A DNA stretch of 64,000 bases from Actinobacillus sp. GY-402 (GCF_014843355.1 NZ_CP062137.1:1426001-1490000), one strand, 5' to 3'. Shown: positions 32,658 to 43,263, counted from the stretch's first letter. Notes: generated by a model not told the origin, from the letters alone. Numbers and translations are program-made.

Positions 32658-33458
32658 ATGGAAATTTCAACTTTACAAGTCGTTCTTGTATTCCTTGTAT
32701 CCTGTGTTTGCGGCGCAGGCTCAATTCTTGACGAGTTCCAGACTCACCGTCCGTTAATCGCCTGTACCCTAATCGGTCTCGTACTCGGCGATATGAAAAC
32801 AGGAATTATCGTCGGCGGTTCTCTTGAATTACTGGCTCTGGGCTGGATGAATATCGGTGCGGCGCTTGCACCGGATGCGGCGCTTGCCTCTGTGATTTCC
32901 ACCATTTTAGTCATTGTCGGCGGTCAGGATATTTCAACGGGTATTGCGGTGGCCATTCCGCTTGCGGCGGCAGGTCAGGTATTAACCTATGTGGTTCGTG
33001 CAATTACCGTCGGTTTTCAACATGCGGCGGATAAATCCGTTGAAGACGGTAATCTTGCCCGTTTAGACTGGATTCACTTCGGCGCCTTAATGTTGCAAGC
33101 GATGCGTATTGCAATCCCGGCTTTAATCGTTGCCTTAACCGCCGGTACGGATGTGGTGCAAACCATGTTAAATGCCATTCCGCCGGTTGTAACGACCGGT
33201 CTTAAAATCGCAGGCGGTTTCATTGCGGTGGTCGGTTATGCGATGGTGATCAATATGATGCGCGCTGGCCACTTAATGCCATTTTTCTATGCGGGTTTTG
33301 TTATTGCGGCATTCACCGATTTCAACTTAGTCGCGCTTGGCGTCTTAGGAACGATTATGGCCGTCGTCTATATCCAAATTCATCCTAAATACAACAAAAG
33401 CCAACAGATTGTAGTTGCGGCGTCTTCCAACAACGACCTTGACAACAGATTAGATTAA
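32658..33458 (+). CDS. manY: Mannose-family PTS enzyme IIC
   Basis: The 266-residue membrane protein forms the sugar channel with IID. It begins MEISTLQVVLVFLVSCVCGAGSILDEFQTHRP and has the IIC hallmark GLVLGDMKTGIIVGGSLELLALGWMNIGAALAPD (about 34-67). It follows manX by 10 bases. The C-terminus ends in a short hydrophilic tail NNDLDNRLD. Confidence 0.96.
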   Translation: MEISTLQVVLVFLVSCVCGAGSILDEFQTHRPLIACTLIGLVLGDMKTGIIVGGSLELLALGWMNIGAALAPDAALASVISTILVIVGGQDISTGIAVAIPLAAAGQVLTYVVRAITVGFQHAADKSVEDGNLARLDWIHFGALMLQAMRIAIPALIVALTAGTDVVQTMLNAIPPVVTTGLKIAGGFIAVVGYAMVINMMRAGHLMPFFYAGFVIAAFTDFNLVALGVLGTIMAVVYIQIHPKYNKSQQIVVAASSNNDLDNRLD

Positions 33459-33471
33459 TGGGGAAAACAAA

Positions 33472-34308
33472 ATGACAACCGAAATCAAAAAAGTAACACA
33501 AAGCGATTTAAATTCCGTTGTTCTTCGTTCTAACCTTTTCCAAGGTTCATGGAACTTCGAACGTATGCAGGCTCTCGGATTTATGTATTCGATTTCGCCG
33601 GTGATCAAACGCTTATATCCGGATCCGAATTCACAGGAACGCAAAGACGCCATTAAACGTCACCTTGAATTCTTTAACACGCAACCTTTCGTTGCCGCAC
33701 CCGTTTTAGGCGTCACCATCGCCATGGAAGAAGAACGTGCCAACGGTAAAGAAATCGATGACGCCGCCATCAACGGTATCAAAGTCGGTCTGATGGGGCC
33801 GTTAGCCGGTGTGGGCGACCCGATTTATTGGGGAACGGCGCGTCCGGTATTTGCGGCGCTCGGTGCGGGTCTTGCATTAAGCGGCAGCATTTTAGGTCCG
33901 TTGCTTTTCTTCGTATTATTTAACTTTGTGCGTTTGGCAACCCGTTACTACGGCGTAACCTACGGCTACAAAAAAGGGTTGGACGTGGTGCAGGATATGA
34001 GCGGCGGTCTGCTGCAAAAATTAACCGAAGGCGCTTCTATTCTCGGCTTGTTTATTATGGGCGCGTTGGTGCAAAAATGGACCAGCATTAACGTTCCGCT
34101 CGTGGTTTCCACCATTCAAAAACAAGACGGAACGACCGAAGTCACCACCGTCCAAAGCATTCTGGACAGCTTAATGCCGGGTTTACTCGCATTACTGCTC
34201 ACTTTTGCTTGTATGTGGTTGTTACGCAACCGCGTCAATGCGCTCTGGATTATCGTCGGTTTCTTCGTCATCGGCATTTTAGGCGCATGGACGGGAATTC
34301 TTGCGTAA
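33472..34308 (+). CDS. manZ: Mannose-family PTS enzyme IID
   Basis: The 278-residue partner of IIC. It contains FQGSWNFERMQALGFMYSISPVIKRLYPD near 22-50, VGLMGPLAGVGDPIYWGTARPVFAALGAG (about 104-132) and membrane segments toward the C-terminus. It follows manY by 13 bases. Uptake by IICD depends on phosphorylated ManX. Confidence 0.96.
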   Translation: MTTEIKKVTQSDLNSVVLRSNLFQGSWNFERMQALGFMYSISPVIKRLYPDPNSQERKDAIKRHLEFFNTQPFVAAPVLGVTIAMEEERANGKEIDDAAINGIKVGLMGPLAGVGDPIYWGTARPVFAALGAGLALSGSILGPLLFFVLFNFVRLATRYYGVTYGYKKGLDVVQDMSGGLLQKLTEGASILGLFIMGALVQKWTSINVPLVVSTIQKQDGTTEVTTVQSILDSLMPGLLALLLTFACMWLLRNRVNALWIIVGFFVIGILGAWTGILA

Positions 34309-34331
34309 AATCGACCGCACTTTATCTGTCG

Positions 34332-34386
34332 GGGCAAATTATTTTGCCCTGCTTATTTAAGTTGATTGGGCGAATATCATTCGCCC
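34332..34386 (+). terminator. Two tandem hairpins between manZ and the yobD-like gene
   Basis: GGGCAAA/TTTGCCC (34332-34349) and GGGCGAAT-ATC-ATTCGCCC (34368-34386) follow each other, neither with a long T-run. They may lower expression of the distal yobD-like and manA genes relative to manXYZ or protect the upstream message. Confidence 0.5.
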
Positions 34387-34408
34387 TCATAAACGACCCA
34401 TAAACACC

Positions 34409-34861
34409 ATGATTAACACCATCCTAACGTTCTCCGTCATCGCCTATTTCGCTTACGCCTTCTTCGAACAATTCGGTATCGACCGGCTCAAAGGCAAAAC
34501 CCGCTTAAAAGTGCGGTTAAAAAAACATGCAAAATTAGACAGCCTGATTTTTATCGCATTAATCGGCATTATTATTTGGCAGGTGGAAGGAAATATCGAA
34601 CCTTATACCGTTTATCTGCTCGGTTTTCTGATTATTCTCAGTCTCTACGCCGCCTTTTTCCGTACGCCGATGTTAGTAATCAAAAACGGCGGTTTTTTCT
34701 TCGAGAATATTTTCATCACTTTTGATAAAATCGAGGCCATTAATTTAGCAAACGATTATAAACTGGTTTTCGATCTCAAAAACGGCAAACGCATTATCGC
34801 GTGGCTCACTAATCAAGCGGACACCGATGCGGTGGTTACCTTGCTGGGCGGCTATAAATAA
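34409..34861 (+). CDS. yobD: DUF986 membrane protein (YobD-like)
   Basis: The 150-residue protein has three membrane helices (ILTFSVIAYFAYAFFEQF, SLIFIALIGIIIWQV, YTVYLLGFLIILSLYAAFF) and a small C-terminal domain (VIKNGGFFFENIFITFDKIEAINLANDYKLVFDL). E. coli yobD also lies just after manXYZ, so the link to mannose transport is conserved by position; its activity is unknown. An uptake signal is embedded in the coding sequence near 34508 without breaking it. The ribosome site is weak. Confidence 0.85.
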   Translation: MINTILTFSVIAYFAYAFFEQFGIDRLKGKTRLKVRLKKHAKLDSLIFIALIGIIIWQVEGNIEPYTVYLLGFLIILSLYAAFFRTPMLVIKNGGFFFENIFITFDKIEAINLANDYKLVFDLKNGKRIIAWLTNQADTDAVVTLLGGYK

Positions 34862-34874
34862 CGGAAGACATTCA

Positions 34875-36080
34875 ATGGCAGGCATTTATCCCTTAACCGG
34901 AACATTACAAAATTACGCTTGGGGCGGCGAAGATTATCTTCCCGAACTGCTCCGTTTCGCCAAACAACCGCACACTCATTACGCGGAATGGTGGCTCGGC
35001 GCGCACGTTTCCTCGCCGTCGACGATTAAAATTGACGGCAAGTCGCAATCGCTCATGGAATTTTTAATGCAAAATCCGACCGCACTTGGCGCACAAAGCC
35101 GTGCAGCTTTTGGCGATGAACTGCCTTACTTACTGAAAATTCTGGATGTGAAAAAACCGCTTTCCATTCAACTTCATCCGACCAAACGGCAGGCGGAATC
35201 AGGCTTTGCCGCGGAAAATGCCAAAGGCGTGGATTTAAAGGATCCGAAACGCACCTATAAAGACAACAATCACAAACCCGAAATGATGATCGCGCTGTCG
35301 GATTTCTGGCTATTACACGGTTTTAAAACCAAAGTTAAAATTATTAAAACCTTAAAAACTCGTCCAAGTTTGACCGCACTTTTAAGCAAGCTTGAAGGTC
35401 GGAACTTACACGATTTCTACGCCGACATCATGCAGGCCGGACAAGCGGAACTGGCTGATTGGTTACTGCCGATTATTGAAGCCAATCGGGCCGCTTACGC
35501 CAACGGCGAATTAACCTTAGAAAATCCGGATTATTGGGTGCTGTATACCATGGAAGCCATGGAAATTGCGCCGCAGAAACTGGATCCGGGCTTAGTTTGT
35601 TTTTACTTGTTTAACATCGTGCATCTCAAACCGGGCGAAGGCATTTTCCAGGACGCGGGCATTCCGCACGCATATCTGCGCGGACAAAATATTGAATTGA
35701 TGGCCTGTTCCGATAACGTGATTCGCGGCGGGTTAACGCCGAAACACGTAGATATTCCCGAACTATTGAAAATAGTGGATTGTCGAGAAGTCGAACCGAA
35801 AATTATTCCCGCCGCCCCGCAAAATAACGGTTCTTTCACCTATCAAACGCCGGCCGAAGATTTTGCGTTGGAAAACGTGCGCTTTGATGCAGATTTCAAC
35901 CTGAACGGCACTGCAAAAAACGGAATGATTTTGTTCGTCATGGAAGGCGCTTTGCAACTGAGCGAAAAGTCTGCCGCGCTCGAACTTAAACAAGGCGAAT
36001 CCGCTTTTATCAGCGCACAAACCGATTACCGAATCAGCGGCGTAGAAAACGGTTACTGCGTGTTGGCTAAACTGCCTTAA
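34875..36080 (+). CDS. manA: Mannose-6-phosphate isomerase, class I
   Basis: This 401-residue zinc enzyme converts mannose 6-phosphate, the product of the neighbouring PTS, into fructose 6-phosphate. Visible features are NYAWGGEDYLPELL near the start, LPYLLKILDVKKPLSIQLHPTKRQAE (about 89-114, zinc ligands in QLHP), YKDNNHKPEMMIAL (about 133-146) and EGIFQDAGIPHAYLRGQNIELMACSDNVIRGGLTPKHVD. The ATG at 34875 (MAGIYPLTG) is chosen over 34827, which would overlap the yobD-like gene. It completes a full mannose uptake-and-entry operon. Confidence 0.95.
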   Translation: MAGIYPLTGTLQNYAWGGEDYLPELLRFAKQPHTHYAEWWLGAHVSSPSTIKIDGKSQSLMEFLMQNPTALGAQSRAAFGDELPYLLKILDVKKPLSIQLHPTKRQAESGFAAENAKGVDLKDPKRTYKDNNHKPEMMIALSDFWLLHGFKTKVKIIKTLKTRPSLTALLSKLEGRNLHDFYADIMQAGQAELADWLLPIIEANRAAYANGELTLENPDYWVLYTMEAMEIAPQKLDPGLVCFYLFNIVHLKPGEGIFQDAGIPHAYLRGQNIELMACSDNVIRGGLTPKHVDIPELLKIVDCREVEPKIIPAAPQNNGSFTYQTPAEDFALENVRFDADFNLNGTAKNGMILFVMEGALQLSEKSAALELKQGESAFISAQTDYRISGVENGYCVLAKLP

Positions 36081-36086
36081 TCCATA

Positions 36087-36111
36087 AAAATCCGCCGAGC
36101 CGGCGGATTTT
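36087..36111. terminator. Bidirectional terminator between manA and rsmC
   Basis: AAAATCCGCCG and CGGCGGATTTT form an 11-bp stem with loop AGC and T-runs on both strands, between convergent genes. Confidence 0.9.
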
Positions 36112-36122
36112 TTCTGCTAAAT

Positions 36123-37124
36123 TTAAGCGCGAACCGAATAAACCTTAAATTTATTGGTTTTCGCCAACACGCGGTGACCGCCGAAATGCTCGTCAAGCAA
36201 ATCGGGATACGGCAAAAAGGCGTTTGCCACAATGCGCAGTTCACCGCCGTCTTTTAATCGCCGGCGGGCTTCTTTGATTAATTCGTTCACCGCGCGATAA
36301 GCGGTGTCAATGCCGTCGTGGAACGGCGGATTAGAAATAATCAGATCGAACTTCTCCTGCACGTGAGAAAAAACATCACTCGCCAGCACCTCGCCCGCCA
36401 AATGATTTTCCGCCAGAGTACGTTCGGCGGACGCCAGCGCCATGGCGTGAATATCGGTCAACGTCACTCGGACTTGCGGATTCCGACACTTCACATATGC
36501 GCCGAGAATGCCGGCGCCGCATCCTAAATCCAACACGTCGCCGCGAACGGGTTCGTTAATCGTTGATAACAACAATTCGGTGCCCGCATCCAATTCGTTG
36601 GCGCTGAACACGCCCGGCAGGCTGTAAACGGTTAATTCGCCCAATTTAGGATTCCGATAGGTTTTCCAGTAATCGGCGATATCAAAGTGCGGTCGATTTT
36701 TCAAACAAAAATGATACAACCCGCAACGGCGCGCCGAATCGATTTTCCCGATTTCGCCGAAAGGTTCCAGCATTTTCTCCGCCGAACGCACGCCGCAACG
36801 GTTTTCACCGATAATCAGAATTTCCTGATTTTCCCGCCCGTTCGCCAACAACTGCATTAACTGAAACTGCACTTCCGCTTTGTTTTTCGTCCAGTAATAC
36901 ACAATCAAATCCGCCTGCGTGTCAAAAACAGGCGAAAATTTGACCGCACTTTTCCGGTTTAGCCCGTTCGCATAGTCAAAATACCAAGACCACACCGTCA
37001 CGGCTTTGGCCGTTTTCTGGATTTGAGCGGGAAAATCATCGTGAACGCCGCCGGCGAATAATAAGGTTTTATCGCGGAAAAGAGACAAATGGCGTTCTAA
37101 AACCTGGCTTTCGAGAGAAATCAT
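36123..37124 (-). CDS. rsmC: 16S rRNA (guanine-1207 N2) methyltransferase
   Basis: The 333-residue enzyme methylates G1207 of 16S rRNA using S-adenosylmethionine. It has two tandem methyltransferase-like domains: a degenerate N-terminal one and a C-terminal active one with GDVLDLGCGAGILGAYV (SAM motif I, about 197-213) and LIISNPPFHDG (the catalytic NPPF motif). The ATG at 37124 (MISLESQVLERHLSLF) is chosen as it has AGGA upstream and fits the family length. It is divergent from holD as in E. coli. Confidence 0.94.
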   Translation of the reverse strand: MISLESQVLERHLSLFRDKTLLFAGGVHDDFPAQIQKTAKAVTVWSWYFDYANGLNRKSAVKFSPVFDTQADLIVYYWTKNKAEVQFQLMQLLANGRENQEILIIGENRCGVRSAEKMLEPFGEIGKIDSARRCGLYHFCLKNRPHFDIADYWKTYRNPKLGELTVYSLPGVFSANELDAGTELLLSTINEPVRGDVLDLGCGAGILGAYVKCRNPQVRVTLTDIHAMALASAERTLAENHLAGEVLASDVFSHVQEKFDLIISNPPFHDGIDTAYRAVNELIKEARRRLKDGGELRIVANAFLPYPDLLDEHFGGHRVLAKTNKFKVYSVRA

Positions 37125-37185
37125 GTTGGGAAATCCTGAGAGATACGTTAAAATCATCGGCATTATAATGGAAAACGAAAGCCGA

Positions 37186-37593
37186 ATGAACAGACGTGAT
37201 CTTCTCTTACACAAAATGGGCATTATTCAATGGGAACTCGTCCGCCCCGACGTATTAAAAGGCGCGGTGAATATTCCTATTTCGGAAAATATCAAGTTGG
37301 TCGTGATTTCAGACAGCCCCATCGACCGGCAAAATCCGCTTTTGCAGGACATTTTGCGCAGCGTCGATTTGAACGATACCGACTGTCTGCTTACCGATTT
37401 TGCTCATGCATCACATCTGAATATTCAACATTCGCTGCAATATTGGATTCTGAGCGAAAATCAGGAAAAAATCGACCGCACTTTACCTTTGTGCAAACAG
37501 GCGGAAAAAATCTGGCAATCCGCCGATTTGTCGCAACTGAAAAACAATGCGAAATTCAAACGCGCCTTGTGGAAACAGATTTGCGCGGTCTGA
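37186..37593 (+). CDS. holD: DNA polymerase III psi subunit
   Basis: The 135-residue psi subunit binds chi and the clamp loader and links it to SSB. It begins MNRRDLLLHKMGIIQWELVRPDVLKGAV, aligning with E. coli HolD (SRRDWQLQQLGITQWSLRRP), and ends KRALWKQICAV, like the conserved ALWQQIC end. An in-frame ATG at 37168 would add six residues; I prefer 37186 from the alignment. It shares a short divergent upstream region with rsmC. Confidence 0.9.
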   Translation: MNRRDLLLHKMGIIQWELVRPDVLKGAVNIPISENIKLVVISDSPIDRQNPLLQDILRSVDLNDTDCLLTDFAHASHLNIQHSLQYWILSENQEKIDRTLPLCKQAEKIWQSADLSQLKNNAKFKRALWKQICAV

Positions 37594-37678
37594 TTGTACA
37601 GTTTTACGGCAAACAAACGCCGTTTTTCAGTTTTTCCTTGCAATATGTGCTGAAACGAGTATATTAGCCGCCATCAGA

Positions 37679-37755
<77 letters not shown>

Positions 37756-37761
37756 AATTCA

Positions 37762-37790
37762 AAAAAGGCGTTCATGATGAACGCCTTTTT
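37762..37790. terminator. Terminator after the initiator tRNA
   Basis: AAAAAGGCGTTCA and TGAACGCCTTTTT form a 13-bp stem with a TGA loop; T-runs face both ways, so it also serves proA. Confidence 0.92.
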
Positions 37791-37811
37791 GCTTTCCGAT
37801 ATCAATCCGAG

Positions 37812-39065
37812 TTAACTTCGCACCGTGTAATCGCCGGTGGCCACCCATTTATAGGTGGTTAACGCTTCCAAGCCCATCGGACCGCGCGCATGCAGCTTCT
37901 GCGTGCTAACGGCAACTTCCGCGCCAAGCCCGAATTGGCCGCCGTCGGTAAAACGCGTACTGGCGTTCACATAAACCGCCGCCGCGTCGACCTGCGCCAC
38001 GAATCGGCGCGCCAAGTGCGGAGATTCCGTTAAAATCGCTTCCGAGTGCTGACTGCCGTATTCGCGAATATGCACCACCGCCGCCTCAATATCTTTCACA
38101 ATCACGACGTTTAAATTGGTACACAGCCATTCTTGGCGCAACACCTCTTCCGTAACGGGCGAAACATCCGCGCGGGCATTATGCAAAATTTCATAGGCCG
38201 CCGCATCGGCATAATATTTCACCGGCAATTCGGCGGCAAGTTTCGGCAGAAATTCGTGTGCGATACTTTCCTGCACTAATAAAGTTTCCAGCGTATTACA
38301 CGTGCTCGGGCGCTGGGTTTTGGCATTTTTAATCACCGAAATCGCACGATGTTGATCCGCACTTTGTTCCACAAAAGTGTGACAAACGCCGATTCCTCCC
38401 ACGATGACCGGAATCGTCGCGTGTTGCTTGCACAATGCGTGTAATCCCGCCCCGCCGCGCGGAATAATCATATCCACGTAACGATCCGATTTCAGCAATT
38501 CCATCACCAGTGCGCGATCGGGATCGGTAATCGCCTGCACCGCCGTTTTTGGTAAACCGGCTTTTTCTAACGCATGTTGCACGACCTCCACCAAAATCCG
38601 GTTAGAATGCCGGGTTTCTTTACCGCCGCGCAGAATCACCGCGTTCCCGGTTTTCAGACAAAGGCTTGCTACATCGATCGTCACGTTCGGTCTCGCTTCA
38701 TAAATCGTGCCGATAACGCCCACCGGCACACGAATCCGCTCCAGTTTCAAGCCGCTGTCCAGCATACCGCCGTCGATTAATTTGCCCACCGGATCCGCCA
38801 ATGACACTACATGGCGTACGTCTTTTGCCATTCCTTGCAGCCGTTCCGGGGTTAACAATAAACGATCGATAATGGCGTCGGTTAATCCGCTTGCCCGCGC
38901 GGCGTCAATGTCTTGCGCGTTCGCGGCTAAAATCCGCTGCTGCTGGGATTCCAGCTGTTCCGCAATAATCTGTAATGCGCGATTTTTTTCCTGCGCGGAC
39001 AACTGGCTTAACTCAAATGCCGCCTGGCGTGCCGCTTTTCCCATTGCCTCTAAATTCGTCATCAT
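37812..39065 (-). CDS. proA: Glutamate-5-semialdehyde dehydrogenase (gamma-glutamyl phosphate reductase)
   Basis: The 417-residue enzyme reduces gamma-glutamyl phosphate with NADPH, the second step of proline synthesis. It has the ALDH-like layout with VIYEARPNV-type substrate segment ([32 protein letters not shown]) and the catalytic Cys in [17 protein letters not shown] (about residue 257). Two adjacent ATGs (39065, 39062) are possible starts after AAGGA. proB is not adjacent, so proline genes are split here. Confidence 0.96.
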   Translation of the reverse strand: MMTNLEAMGKAARQAAFELSQLSAQEKNRALQIIAEQLESQQQRILAANAQDIDAARASGLTDAIIDRLLLTPERLQGMAKDVRHVVSLADPVGKLIDGGMLDSGLKLERIRVPVGVIGTIYEARPNVTIDVASLCLKTGNAVILRGGKETRHSNRILVEVVQHALEKAGLPKTAVQAITDPDRALVMELLKSDRYVDMIIPRGGAGLHALCKQHATIPVIVGGIGVCHTFVEQSADQHRAISVIKNAKTQRPSTCNTLETLLVQESIAHEFLPKLAAELPVKYYADAAAYEILHNARADVSPVTEEVLRQEWLCTNLNVVIVKDIEAAVVHIREYGSQHSEAILTESPHLARRFVAQVDAAAVYVNASTRFTDGGQFGLGAEVAVSTQKLHARGPMGLEALTTYKWVATGDYTVRS

Positions 39066-39117
39066 TTTTATCCTTATTCGACTTTTTGCACAGCATACCC
39101 GATCTCAAAATACAAAA

Positions 39118-39157
39118 AAAGTGCGGTCAAAAATATGCAAAATTTTGACCGCACTTT
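39118..39157. terminator. Uptake-signal terminator between fabB and proA
   Basis: AAAGTGCGGTCAAAA (39118-39132) and its complement (39143-39157) form a 15-bp stem just after the fabB stop codon. Confidence 0.88.
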
Positions 39158-39174
39158 ATCATTCCGTTCCGGAA

Positions 39175-40395
39175 TTATTTTTCATAACGGCGGAAAACTA
39201 ACGTCGCGTTGGTACCGCCGAAGCCGAAACTGTTGGACATCACGGTTTTTAAGCCGGCATTTTCTTTCGTTTCGGTAACGATATTCAAGCCTTGCGCCTG
39301 TTCGTCCAAGGTTTCGATATTGATACTCGGCGCAATGAAGTCGTTTTGTAACATTAACAACGTATAAATGGCTTCGTGCGCACCGGCGGCGCCTAATGAG
39401 TGGCCCGTCATGGATTTCGTGGACGAAATCGCCGGCGTTTGATCGCCGAATACCGCTCTGATTGCGCCTAATTCTTTGACGTCGCCGACCGGAGTTGAAG
39501 TGCCGTGCACGTTGATATAATCGATTGGCGTATCCACATTTTGCATTGCCTGACGCATGCAACGTTCCGCGCCTTCACCGCTTGGCGCCACCATGTCGTA
39601 ACCGTCGGAGGTGGCGCCGTAGCCGACCACTTCCGCATAAATTTTGGCACCGCGCGCCAACGCGTGTTCCAGTTCTTCAACCACCACCACTGCGCCGCCG
39701 CCTGCGATAACGAAACCGTCGCGGTTTGCATCATACGCACGGGAAGCTTTTTCCGGCGTTTCGTTATATTTGGTTGAAATCGCGCCCATGGCGTCAAATT
39801 GCGCCGCACCTTCCCAAGATAATTCTTCCGCACCACCGGCAAAAACGATATCCTGTTTGCCCAACTGAATTAATTCCACCGCATTTCCGATACAGTGCGC
39901 GGAAGTGGCGCAAGCCGAACTGATTGAATAGTTCACGCCTTTGATTTTAAACGGTGTCGCCAAGCAGGCTGACACGCTTGAAGACATGGTTTTGGTTACC
40001 GCATAAGGACCGACCGCTTTCACGCCGCGCGCACTACGCGCCGCATCGGCGGCTTTTACCTGATAATGGGCGGAACCGATACCCGCACCGATAACCAAAC
40101 CGGTACGTTCGTTAGAAACCTGATCTTCCGTTAAACCCGCATCCTCAATGGCTTCTTTCATGGAAAGATAAGCGTATGCCGCCGCATCGCCCATAAAACG
40201 ATAAATTTTACGGTCGATTAATTCCGCAGGATTTAACTTAATCGTTCCCGCAATATGGCTACGCATGCCGATTTCGATAAAACCCGGAACGGTTTCAATC
40301 CCTGATTTACCCGATTTCAATGACGCTAACACTTCTTCTTTGTTGTTACCGATGCTAGAGATAACCCCGAAACCGGTGATAACCACTCTTTTCAT
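39175..40395 (-). CDS. fabB: Beta-ketoacyl-ACP synthase I
   Basis: FabB elongates fatty acids by condensing malonyl-ACP with acyl-ACP and is the key enzyme for unsaturated chains. The 406-residue protein matches E. coli FabB in length and sequence; the active Cys lies in [14 protein letters not shown] (about 163) and the two His in [11 protein letters not shown] and [11 protein letters not shown]. The ATG at 40395 ([18 protein letters not shown]) has GGAAG upstream. It is divergent from mnmC. A FabR-like palindrome lies 32 bp before the start. Confidence 0.96.
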   Translation of the reverse strand: MKRVVITGFGVISSIGNNKEEVLASLKSGKSGIETVPGFIEIGMRSHIAGTIKLNPAELIDRKIYRFMGDAAAYAYLSMKEAIEDAGLTEDQVSNERTGLVIGAGIGSAHYQVKAADAARSARGVKAVGPYAVTKTMSSSVSACLATPFKIKGVNYSISSACATSAHCIGNAVELIQLGKQDIVFAGGAEELSWEGAAQFDAMGAISTKYNETPEKASRAYDANRDGFVIAGGGAVVVVEELEHALARGAKIYAEVVGYGATSDGYDMVAPSGEGAERCMRQAMQNVDTPIDYINVHGTSTPVGDVKELGAIRAVFGDQTPAISSTKSMTGHSLGAAGAHEAIYTLLMLQNDFIAPSINIETLDEQAQGLNIVTETKENAGLKTVMSNSFGFGGTNATLVFRRYEK

Positions 40396-40426
40396 TCTGT
40401 CTTCCTTTGTTGGATTAAATAAATTC

Positions 40427-40444
40427 ACCTTACACTTGTAAGCT
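40427..40444 (-). promoter_or_regulatory. FabR-like palindrome in the fabB promoter region
   Basis: ACCTTACACTTGTAAGCT has a perfect CTTACA-CT-TGTAAG dyad and differs from the AGCGTACA-N2-TGTACGCT FabR operator at a few outer positions. In E. coli fabB is a main FabR target. It is 32 bp upstream of the fabB ATG. Confidence 0.42.
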
Positions 40445-40559
40445 GAATGCTAATTTACTATGAAATCGAAATATTGCAAGCATTTATTGCCATATTCGAC
40501 CACTTTATACCGACACAGGATTATAATAAACTCCAAAATCAGAAAAAAGGAATAAATAC

Positions 40560-42596
40560 ATGCTTCATCTTCAACCCGCCGATTTACGTTTCAATGCGGA
40601 CGGCACGCCGATATCTCACCGTTTTGACGACATTTATTTCTCCACCCAGGACGGCGCGGCGGAAAGCCGTTATGTGTTTCAGCAGGGCAATGCGTTGTGG
40701 GAACGCTGGCTGATCTGTCAGGATGCGCATTTTGTGATTGCGGAAACGGGATTCGGAACAGGGCTGAATTTCTTCGCCGTCACGCTTCTGTTTCGTCAGT
40801 TCCGTCAACAAAATCCGCAATCGCCGTTGTCACGATTGCACTTTATTTCCTTCGAAAAATACCCGGTTTCCGGCGAACAGTTATCGATAATCTATCGACC
40901 GCTCCCTGAATTTTCCGCGCTGGCGGAACAATTACAAAAATGCTGGCAAATCAACGGCCTGCCGATTGAAGGCTGTTATCGCTATCATTTTGGCGAAACG
41001 ACGCTGGATCTCTGGTTCGGCGACATCAATACGCAATTACCGCAGCTGGGCGATTATATGCAAAACCGCATTGACGCTTGGTTTTTAGACGGCTTCGCGC
41101 CAAGCAAAAATCCCGATATGTGGAACGAAACGGTTTACCGTCAAATGTACCGTTACACCAAGCCGCAAGGCACTTTCGCCACTTTCACTGCCGCCGGCGC
41201 GGTCAAAAAAGGGCTGGAAGCCGCAGGATTTAGCGTCGAAAAACGCCCGGGATTCGGCAAGAAACGAGAATGTCTGCACGGCAAAAAACTTGCGAAAAAC
41301 GTACCGCACTTAACCGATCCTCAGGTTGATACGCCTTGGTATTTACCGCAACCCGCGAAATTTGACGGCATAGCGAATGTGGGCATCGTGGGCGGCGGCA
41401 TCGCCTCGCTGTTCGCCGCGCTGTCGTTACTCGAACGCGGTGCCAACGTGACGCTTTATTGCGAAGACGACGAATTGGCTCTCAATGCCTCCGGCAACAA
41501 ACAAGGCGCCTTCTATCCGCAGCTCAGCGACGATGACGAACGCAATATTCGTTTTTACGTCCACGCCTTCGCTTACGGCCTGCAACGGCTGCAATGGGCC
41601 ATTGAACGAGACATTTCCTTTGAACATCAATTCTGCGGCGTGGCCTTATGCGGCTATGACGACAAAAGTGCGGTCAAATTAGACAAGATTTCCGCTTATC
41701 GGTGGGATAAAAAACTGTATGTCGGCATGAATCGGGAAGAACTCAGCCAAACCGTCGGTTTACCGTTGCCCTGCGGCGGCGGATTTATCCCGAACGGTGC
41801 TTGGCTGGCGCCGCGGCAATTCGTTCAAAATGCCTTTGCCTTGTTGGAAACGATGGGCTTATCCGTGAAAACGGCGCAAAAAATCACCGCACTTTCGCCG
41901 ATTCAAAAACACTGGACGCTGCAAAATGCGCAAGGTCAAACATTCCATCATGACATCGTGGTATTGGCAAACGGCCACCGCTTACACCGCTTCGAACAAA
42001 CTGCGCATTTACCGCTTTATCCCGTACGGGGGCAAGTCAGTCAAATTGCTACCGGCGAAAATTTAATCAAACTGAACAGCGTGATTTGTTATGACGGCTA
42101 CATGACGCCGGCGGATCAGGCTAAAACCAGCCATTGCATCGGCGCCAGCCATGTACGGGACTGTGAAAACCGCGATTTCAGCATAACGGAACAGCAAGAA
42201 AATCAAATGAAAATTCAGCACAATCTCGCTATGGACTGGACGCGGGAAGTGGATACCTCGGACAATCGCGCGCGAATCGGCGTGCGTTGCGCGGTGCGGG
42301 ATCGCATTCCGATGATGGGCAACGTGCCGGATTTCGAGCGCCAGGCGGAAGAATACCGCAATCTGTTCAATTTGCGCCGCCGCAAACAACCGATTCCCGC
42401 AGCGGCAAATTTCGAGAATCTGTATTTAGTCGGTGCGTTGGGATCGCGCGGATTAACCTCCGCGCCGATTTTAGGCGAATGCGTGGCATCCTTGATTTAC
42501 GGCGAACCGCTGCCTTTAAGCGAAGACATTATTCACGCTCTCAGCCCGAATCGCAGCTGGATGCGCAAACTGTTAAAAGGCACGCCGGCGAAATAA
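40560..42596 (+). CDS. mnmC: Bifunctional tRNA 5-methylaminomethyl-2-thiouridine biosynthesis protein
   Basis: This 678-residue protein carries out the last two steps of mnm5s2U34 synthesis. The N-terminal methyltransferase part (about 1-245) has [24 protein letters not shown] and [17 protein letters not shown]. The C-terminal FAD oxidase part starts with [21 protein letters not shown] (about 273-293) and ends with [24 protein letters not shown]. Both domains are intact. Divergent from fabB as in E. coli. Confidence 0.96.
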   Translation: MLHLQPADLRFNADGTPISHRFDDIYFSTQDGAAESRYVFQQGNALWERWLICQDAHFVIAETGFGTGLNFFAVTLLFRQFRQQNPQSPLSRLHFISFEKYPVSGEQLSIIYRPLPEFSALAEQLQKCWQINGLPIEGCYRYHFGETTLDLWFGDINTQLPQLGDYMQNRIDAWFLDGFAPSKNPDMWNETVYRQMYRYTKPQGTFATFTAAGAVKKGLEAAGFSVEKRPGFGKKRECLHGKKLAKNVPHLTDPQVDTPWYLPQPAKFDGIANVGIVGGGIASLFAALSLLERGANVTLYCEDDELALNASGNKQGAFYPQLSDDDERNIRFYVHAFAYGLQRLQWAIERDISFEHQFCGVALCGYDDKSAVKLDKISAYRWDKKLYVGMNREELSQTVGLPLPCGGGFIPNGAWLAPRQFVQNAFALLETMGLSVKTAQKITALSPIQKHWTLQNAQGQTFHHDIVVLANGHRLHRFEQTAHLPLYPVRGQVSQIATGENLIKLNSVICYDGYMTPADQAKTSHCIGASHVRDCENRDFSITEQQENQMKIQHNLAMDWTREVDTSDNRARIGVRCAVRDRIPMMGNVPDFERQAEEYRNLFNLRRRKQPIPAAANFENLYLVGALGSRGLTSAPILGECVASLIYGEPLPLSEDIIHALSPNRSWMRKLLKGTPAK

Positions 42597-42638
42597 AAAG
42601 TGCGGGAAAAAAATCCTTCGTTTTTTGCCCGCACTTTT
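42597..42638. terminator. Uptake-signal-variant terminator between mnmC and grpE
   Basis: AAAAGTGCGGG and CCCGCACTTTT arms, extended by A/T runs, form a bidirectional stem-loop between convergent genes. Confidence 0.87.
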
Positions 42639-42663
42639 ACCGAATTTTGTCGGCACAGATAAA

Positions 42664-43263
42664 TTATGCCGCAACCATCACCATCGCCGGACGAATGACG
42701 CGGTTGTTTAATAAATAACCTTTCTGCAAAACGGCGGTAATTTGATTGGTTTCAAATCCTTCCGCCGGCTGCATGGAAATAGCCTGATGCAATTCCGGGT
42801 TGAAGGTATCGCCCACTAAACCTACCGGTTCAATGCCGAAGCGCGCCACCGTGGCAAGCAATTCTTTTAGGGTTAATTCCACGCCGTCAAACAAGCCTTT
42901 CACACTTTCGTCTTCTTTGTTCGCCGGCGTTGCCAGGGCGCGTTCAAGATTATCGATAGTATTTAAAATGTCTTTGGCAAATTTTTCCAAGGCGAATTTA
43001 TGCGCTTTTTCCACGTCCTGTTCCGCACGACGACGCATGTTGTCCACTTCCGCCCGGGCGCGTAATAAAGCGTCCTGCTCTTTTTTCGCGGCGTCCGCCA
43101 GTTGTTCTTCCAATTCCTGTACCCGCGCAATGGCTTCCTCTAACGGATCCGTAGCGTTTTGTTCGGTTTGCGCTTCCGTTTCGGTTAAATCTTCGGTATT
43201 CGGCGCGGCATTTTCTGTTACATTTTCAATCGGTTGTTCTTGTTTTTGCTCTTGTTCTGACAT
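42664..43263 (-). CDS. grpE: Nucleotide exchange factor GrpE
   Basis: GrpE releases ADP from DnaK. The 199-residue protein has an acidic, Gln/Glu-rich disordered start, a long coiled coil (about 38-90), [31 protein letters not shown], and the C-terminal beta domain containing [21 protein letters not shown] and [21 protein letters not shown] sigma-32-like promoter lies upstream at 43355-43380, overlapping the nadK leader. Divergent from nadK, as in E. coli. Confidence 0.96.
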   Translation of the reverse strand: MSEQEQKQEQPIENVTENAAPNTEDLTETEAQTEQNATDPLEEAIARVQELEEQLADAAKKEQDALLRARAEVDNMRRRAEQDVEKAHKFALEKFAKDILNTIDNLERALATPANKEDESVKGLFDGVELTLKELLATVARFGIEPVGLVGDTFNPELHQAISMQPAEGFETNQITAVLQKGYLLNNRVIRPAMVMVAA

